A stretch of 64,000 nucleotides of DNA from contig NW_019029009.1 of the NCBI RefSeq assembly GCF_002105155.1, forward strand, positions 124,001-188,000, written 5' to 3'. This stretch comes from Lobosporangium transversale. Lineage: Eukaryota; Mortierellomycota; Mortierellomycetes; Mortierellales; Mortierellaceae. Positions 58,749 to 64,000 of the stretch are shown here, one piece after another. The notes under the pieces are model-generated. The model was not told where the DNA came from and ran no database searches. It was given only the letters and a program-made list of their open reading frames with translations. Position numbers and translations under genes: made by a program. The stretch's first letter is position 1. Each line of letters starts with the position of its first letter.

Positions 58749-58989
58749 AAAGTGAAGAAACATTATACTTTTTTCCTTTTTATTTTTGTTTCTCTTTCTT
58801 TATGCTCGTGTTCTGCTCCAACCTATTTACTACACCCCCTTGCGTACTTTTTTTTTTTTTTTTTTTTCCTTTCTTCTTTCCTATCGCTTTATGATTGGTA
58901 CATTAGACTATTCCTTTTTTTTACTTTTATTTTTTTTTTTTTTTTTACTTTTATTTTTATATTTTTGCTAGATTTTTTTTTGGTTTTGT

Positions 58990-60131
58990 TCAAACATTTG
59001 GCTGTGCACTTGTAGGATGCACTTCTGGTGTTACATCAGCTTCATGAATCAATGAACTCTCCTTCACAGGTGGTGATCCATGATGAGTTGCTGTAGATGG
59101 AGTCGAATGAGGGATGTTTTCTGGTTGGGGGTGTTGAGATCCCACAGCTGCTGATGTCTTTCCAGCCTTGGAAAGTGCGTAGTCTCCAGAATCAAAGTAT
59201 TTCCGTTCCTATATATATATATTTATATGTATTTATAAAAAAGTATATGGATGTTAAGAGTTAGTTTAGTGAGTTATTATTTTTTTTTTTTAGATTTATA
59301 CCCCAACCAAGCCAAGCCAAGCCAAGTCAAGTCAAGTCAAGTCAAGTCAAGTCAAGTCAAAAAAAAAAAAAAAAAAGTCAAATGCTAAAAGAGAATTGAA
59401 ACCGTTAAAAAGGTATTTAAAGTCTCAATTGATTCCGAGCAAATCGGATAAAATAAAATAAAAAAATAAAAAAAAGGACGCAGATCAGGTATGCATTGAA
59501 TCCAAATGAATAAGGATCGCTGTGCAGCTACAGGGAAGAAAATGCGGAGGAAGGAAAACAGGAGATGGAGGTGAAAGGGAAAAGGAAAAGGAAAAGGGAA
59601 AGGGAGATCGGGAGGAAAAGAAAAAAAAAAAAAAAAAAAAAAAAAAAAACGGAGATTCACAAACTGCGGTGTTTGATACAAGACTTTTTTTTTATATTTT
59701 ATGAAAACATTAAAAAAAAAAAAAAAAAGAACACGGTATCGATTTGATTGTTGGGTAGATGGTTGATTGCGGATAATGAGCATGACATTAGTATGAAACT
59801 TGCCTTCAACTTCTGTCCTAAGAGGCCCTGTGCCGTTGGGAGTCTGTTTCCATAGAGTCGTTGTAACTTTTTTTCTTGTTCAGAAAGGGTCTTGAAGTTG
59901 CAAAAAAAAAAAAAATAAAAGTCAGGAACCCAATTGGAGTGATAGACATATAAACATATACTCATATATACGCCATCAATTGATTTTGATTTCCACTATT
60001 GGACCATCGGAAGCAACAACAACAACAAGACACGACAAAACGATAGCAATTGGCAATTGAATTTTTTTTTTTACCTGAACAGGGGTGAAGCTGTGTTCTG
60101 TTGCAGTTCCAGGGTTCAAAGGAGAACTCAT
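58990..60131 (-). CDS. Endosulfine / Igo1 (ENSA/ARPP19) PP2A-B55 inhibitor
   Basis: Three exons (60131-60075, 59890-59804, 59208-58990), all phase 0, give 120 residues, close to human ENSA (121). Exon 1 encodes MSSPLNPGTATEHSFTPVQ, exon 2 TLSEQEKKLQRLYGNRLPTA then QGLLGQKLK, exon 3 begins ERKYFDSGDYALSKAGK. FDSGDY is the hallmark motif; Ser55 within it is the site that Greatwall/Rim15 kinase phosphorylates to turn the protein into an inhibitor of PP2A-B55. The tail is His/Pro/Ser-rich and ends HPTSAQPNV. In yeast Igo1/2 act below TORC1 and Rim15 at entry into quiescence. The donor of intron 2 is GC, not GT (AAG/GCAAGT). The gene is too split to show as one long frame; its final exon is only 73 codons. 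Confidence 0.93.
59305..59360. repeat. CCAAG/TCAAG pentamer array in an endosulfine intron
   Basis: About eleven 5-bp units lie in intron 2 of the endosulfine gene: CCAAG units first, then GTCAA units, followed by an A-run. The unit changes by one base part-way, as in the TBCB minisatellite. Confidence 0.88.
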
Positions 60132-60312
60132 TATGGGTTATTAGAGGAAGTTTGTAAAGAAAGGGAAAGGAATGTGGTGATGGAGAGGAATGAGAGGTGT
60201 GAACTCTGGAAATGGACGCAAAGACAATGGGGAAGGCAATGATGCAATAGAGAAGTAGCAAAGCGAAGAAAAAGAGAAGAAAGGAAAGAAAGAAAGAAAG
60301 GAAAGAAAGGAA

Positions 60313-60344
<32 letters not shown>

Positions 60345-60700
60345 CAAGAGAAGAAAAGGAAATAAAAAAAAAAAAGAGCAAAGCAAGAATGTATGCATAC
60401 ATGTACAAGGCATACAAGTAGAACCCAAAGTGAAAAAGCAAAGCAAAGCAAAAGTAAAGAAAGTAAAGCTCCGTTTTTCCATTCCATACCATGGATTGTA
60501 AAAATATCCATTTACAAAAAAAGCCTTTTCCCCTTGTTACAAAGATGTTATCCATTCCATGTGTCAATGGTAAATGGTAAAATGCTTGGATCTGTGCCAT
60601 CGGCAACAGTCACACCCAAAAATCTTCTTTTGTTTCCGTTTGCCACCAAATGTAAAAAAAAAAAAAAAAAAAAAGTCTCACACACCTTACACACACAGCT

Positions 60701-60735
<35 letters not shown>

Positions 60736-61027
60736 CCTTACAGACAGACAACAATCAACAATGGGACAATGGGACAGTAGGACAATAGGACAATAGGATA
60801 ATGGGAGAGGAACATTCATTTTTATATGCCAAATGCGAATACATCTGTGGTGTGCGTATGTGAATATGAATAAATGTTGACTATGCGTATGTGAATATGA
60901 AAATGAATGTGTGTGGTGGACAAGTTTTTTTTTTTTTTTCCTTTCCCTTCCCACCACACCCCCTTGTTACTACCCCATGTTGTCTTCATCCCCTAGTCCC
61001 TAGTTCTTGACCTCATCCCCTTCCTGG

Positions 61028-61064
<37 letters not shown>

Positions 61065-61200
61065 CTCTGCTCTCTTACTCTCCCATCCATGTCTCAAGGA
61101 GAGTAGATTGTCTCTTTGTTCTATTCCCATTCTTTTCTTTTTTTTTTTTTTCCCATCTCTGAAAGCTCAACACACAAACACGTCCATAATTGCTCTACTC

Positions 61201-61232
<32 letters not shown>

Positions 61233-63323
61233 AAAGAAAAAACACGCGCAATATCGCGCAGTAAGGGGGGGGGAGGAAGAGAAAGATAGGGAAGGGAAAG
61301 AAAAGGAAAGAAAAGAAGAAACCAAGTTGCTGTAATAATAATAATAATAATAATAATAATATATAATAATAGTAATAATGATAATGATAATGATAGTAAT
61401 AATAATAATATATAACAATATATATATACATGTAGTAATAATAACAAGAGCAAGTTTCTAACGGGTCAAGTTGAACAGATGAACGTTTTTCGGGTTTTTG
61501 GAATTTTTTTTTTTTTTATTTTCCAACCAATTGGCCAATTAACCAAAAAAAACTAAAACCTATTAACCAACTAACCACAGACAAAAGAAAAGAAAAAAAA
61601 AAAAAAAAAAAAAAAAAATCATCCAACATCACCGTGCATGTGAGCAGAGGACCCGATCCTGAACCTCGGTCCACCAGTCGTATTGAAGCTCTTTTTATAT
61701 ATAAATGTTTATATATATTTTTATTATATTACTATTCTTTTTCTTTTTCTTTTTTTTTTTTATAATGGTTTGTCATTTGTTGAATGTTATGTTGTTGCTG
61801 TTGTTGTTTGATGTCTTGATGTCTTGATGTCTTGCTGGTATTTTTTTTTTTGTTGTTGATTGCTTTACAAAACTAGCCTATAATCTATCTACTTTTTTCA
61901 TTTATTTGTTTGAACCAGTTGAAGAAGGAAAGGGCTTTTTTTTTTTTTTTTTTTTTACTTCTCCACATCCAGAATAAACACGATTAAACATGACCCTCTT
62001 TTTTTTTTTTTTTTTTTTTTTTTGGTATAGAAAAGCTTTGATCATTTTGAAATAGATGATAATATATAAATATTTATGCAACATAATAATCAATGCGCGT
62101 AAAAACAAAAAAAATAAAATAAAATAAAATAAATGTCCATAGTCATGAATGTATTGTATTTAAATAACATGTAATAGATAGAATACAAAAAATGCATTCC
62201 AACAAACAAATAACGACAGAATAGAACAGGACAGGACAGGAGATTGATAGGGCAGGAGATAGGACGAGACAGGGTCGTGGTTGGTTTTTGGTTTTTGAAT
62301 GTTTAAAACGAAGACAATAACAATAACAATAGCAGCAGCAACAACAACAGCAACAGCAAACAAGGCGCAAGCAAAGCAAAGCAAAGTTTACATTGTTGTT
62401 TTAATACTTTTTCTCAGTTATTAATTACTCTCCACAATTCTGTACCCTCTAGTCTTTAATTTTGGCGCTTTTCATTTCGACTCTGCACCAAGGAATATCT
62501 CATCTATCCTTGATCCCCCGCCCATTTCTACCCTGTGCATTCCGCCCCCTTTCGAGAGCGGAGGAAAATATTTCATTGAAAAGGAAAAAGGGAAAAAAGA
62601 AAAAAAGCAATTAAGCAATTAATGACTCCAATCCTTTTTTTTTTTTTTTTTTTTTGTTTTTGTTTTTTTATACTTTCAAAAAGCCCTGCATGTCTGTTCT
62701 GTTAATACCCTGATGAGATTTCTAGGGGAGTTTTCCTCTTTGCCCTCTTTTTTTTTTTTTTTTTTTTTTTTCCTCTTTCTCTCTTTCATACCTTTTCTCC
62801 ATTCCATTTTCCCGACCGATCATGAGCAATAAAAAAAAAAATAAAAAATAAAAAAAAATAAAAAAAAAAAAAAAAAAAAAAGTATTTTGTATTTGCCGCG
62901 TCTTTTTTTTGGTTTGGTTTGGTATGGTTTGCCCTTTTTTTACTCCACAAGGGAAATTAAGGTCTGTGTTCTTTTGTACCCTGTTCCTTACGCTCTGTGT
63001 CTATTCTCTTAATTGCTTTGGCCTTGGCTTTTGCTTTTTGTGACCCAATCCGGTAGGATCCCCCCCCCCCTGTTTTTGTTGTTATTCTTATCTAGATGTC
63101 ATGTATACAGGATTATTGTTCTTGTCCTCTAAATTAAAGTCAGTCAGGAAGAGAGGGAGGATAGGATATAAGCGAGACATTACGTGTCGGTAGTATTATA
63201 AACAGAATAAACTTTTATCCTATGTTTGGTCCTATGCTGCCTATGAGACTAATCAGAAATGGCTTTTCTATGGAGAATCCAAATAAAAATAAAACGGCTT
63301 TTTTAAACTGACCTATACCCTCT

Positions 63324-63358
63324 GATACGATACGATACGATACGATGCGATACGATAC
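63324..63358 (+). repeat. (GATAC)n pentamer array
   Basis: Seven GATAC units, the fifth reading GATGC. It produces the YRIVSYRIVS-type frame on the other strand. Confidence 0.88.
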
Positions 63359-63899
63359 AACATTGTGAACAATGATCTGCAAAAAAAAAAAAAAAAAAAA
63401 TAGAAAAAGAAAGAAAGACTTTGAAACCAATAGAGATCCTTCGGTTAAAAAAAAGAAAAAAAAAAAAAAACCACGGTCTGATGAAAATGATACAGTAACG
63501 GCTGAATGGGGTGAGGTAGGGCATAGATTGGAAGATCTCCTTTTCTTTTTACCGCTTCATTTTATCATCCTCTCACTCTCTCTCATCCTCTCTCTCTCTC
63601 CCTTGCTTTTTTTTTTTTTTTTTCTTTTTTTGCTCCTTACCATTTGCCTTTTGCCATTCGCCATTCGCCATTCGCCATTTGCCCTTTGTCCTTTTACTGT
63701 AGGACTCGTGAAAAAAAAACAAAAAAAAAAAACACGATTTGGTCAGCTCTCTCCTTTCATCCCTTGCAGACCAGTTTTATTCTTTCTTTCTTTTTTTTTT
63801 TTTTTTTTTTTTTTCTTTTTATTAATACTTATTTGTGGTTCTTTGGCTGATTCAATCCATACGACATCCATAAAAACTTTACTCCCTGGCTCTGTTCAA

Positions 63900-63966
63900 A
63901 AGAAATAAAGAAATAAAGAAAGAAAGAAAGAAAGAAAGAATGAAAGAAAGAAAGAAAGAAAGAAAG
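63900..63966 (+). repeat. (GAAA)n microsatellite
   Basis: A run of GAAA units with a few variants (GAAATAAA, GAATGAAA) near the right edge. Confidence 0.88.
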
Positions 63967-64000
63967 TAAAGCAAAAAGCCTTGGATTGGTTTTTGGGGTC

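Larger units (their letters stand above)
55707..58989. other. 3.3-kb repeat-rich intergenic region
   Basis: Between the striatin stop and the endosulfine stop (convergent) I find no supported protein gene. The span contains A- and T-runs, (GAAA)n near 55787-55830, a telomere-like array at 56716-56749, a CCTATAAA array, a (GATAAT)n array and a GCCAAA/GCCAGA minisatellite. Many short Lys- or Phe-only frames come from the homopolymers. Confidence 0.5.
60132..64000. other. 3.9-kb right-hand intergenic region, simple repeats only
   Basis: Upstream of endosulfine lies a (GAAA)n/AG-rich block (60260-60362), CT-rich in its sense and probably its leader or promoter. Beyond it no exon is supported. 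The sequence holds A/T runs up to about 35 nt, (AAT)n near 61336-61370, (AAAAT)n near 62110-62132, ACAGG units near 62220-62245, CCATTCG units near 63653-63680, and (GAAA)n at 63900-63966. A GC-richer patch at 61640-61695 and one at 62500-62570 could be exons or leaders of an unseen gene, but no family is recognisable. Confidence 0.45.

Noticed and set aside
61640-61695. GC-richer patch that might be a tRNA or exon
   Set aside because: A GGTTC box is present on the minus strand, but no cloverleaf can be drawn and no exon with splice sites and family similarity is visible.

Overview
This window looks like nuclear DNA of an early-diverging filamentous fungus; a Mortierella-like or other Mucoromycota-grade genome is my best guess, which is inference. 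What I see: intron-rich genes (up to 14 exons) with short GT-AG introns, closely packed in both orientations, a eukaryotic tRNA-Gln, 3' ends of a non-LTR retrotransposon, and an extraordinary number of A/T homopolymer runs, confined in the models below to introns and intergenic DNA. There is no operon, Shine-Dalgarno site, CRISPR array or prokaryotic element.

Layout from left to right. A minus-strand gene runs off the left edge and joins an N-terminal membrane segment to a C-terminal Nab2/ZC3H14-type CCCH finger (1-2104). Then come the exosome cofactor C1D/Rrp47 (3904-4840), a 904-residue disordered protein (5078-7792) and tRNA-Gln(UUG) (7919-7990). A cluster of A-tailed LINE 3' ends with an intact RNase H-encoding frame fills 8143-10917. 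Next are the histone/ribosomal-protein chaperone GRWD1/Rrb1 (11502-13395), a two-domain AAA ATPase of the AFG2/SPATA5 group (13645-17586), an overlapping convergent low-complexity gene (17564-18927), the SUMO E1 subunit Uba2 (19295-22183), a hotdog thioesterase (23033-23657) and a Sec14-like CRAL-TRIO protein (24142-25708). After a 4.3-kb gene desert come the deubiquitinase UCHL5/UCH37 (29981-31603), a possible structured RNA (32253-32402), an oligopeptide transporter (32983-35413), an M20 peptidase (37255-38699), V-ATPase subunit d (39266-40885), TRP4 (41113-42550), APC/C subunit CDC16 (43172-47381), tubulin cofactor B (47639-50255), striatin (51767-55706) and endosulfine/Igo1 (58990-60131). 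The last 4 kb hold only simple repeats.

The genes are mostly conserved housekeeping functions rather than one pathway. Themes recur: ubiquitin/SUMO control (Uba2, UCHL5, CDC16), phosphatase control (striatin of STRIPAK, endosulfine acting on PP2A-B55), ribosome and RNA processing (GRWD1, AFG2-like, C1D, CCCH protein), and nutrient uptake and synthesis (OPT, TRP4, M20). Exon models were made by hand from splice motifs and reading phase; in every complete multi-exon model the joined length is a multiple of three and the frame stays open.

I did not find a clear new multi-gene system. The strongest leads are the membrane-anchored CCCH protein, the Walker B Glu-to-Gln change in the AAA protein, serial LINE insertions sharing one 20-bp flank, a hairpin-rich segment near 32.3 kb, GC-AG introns with identical donors, and the A/T tracts placed directly at splice sites.
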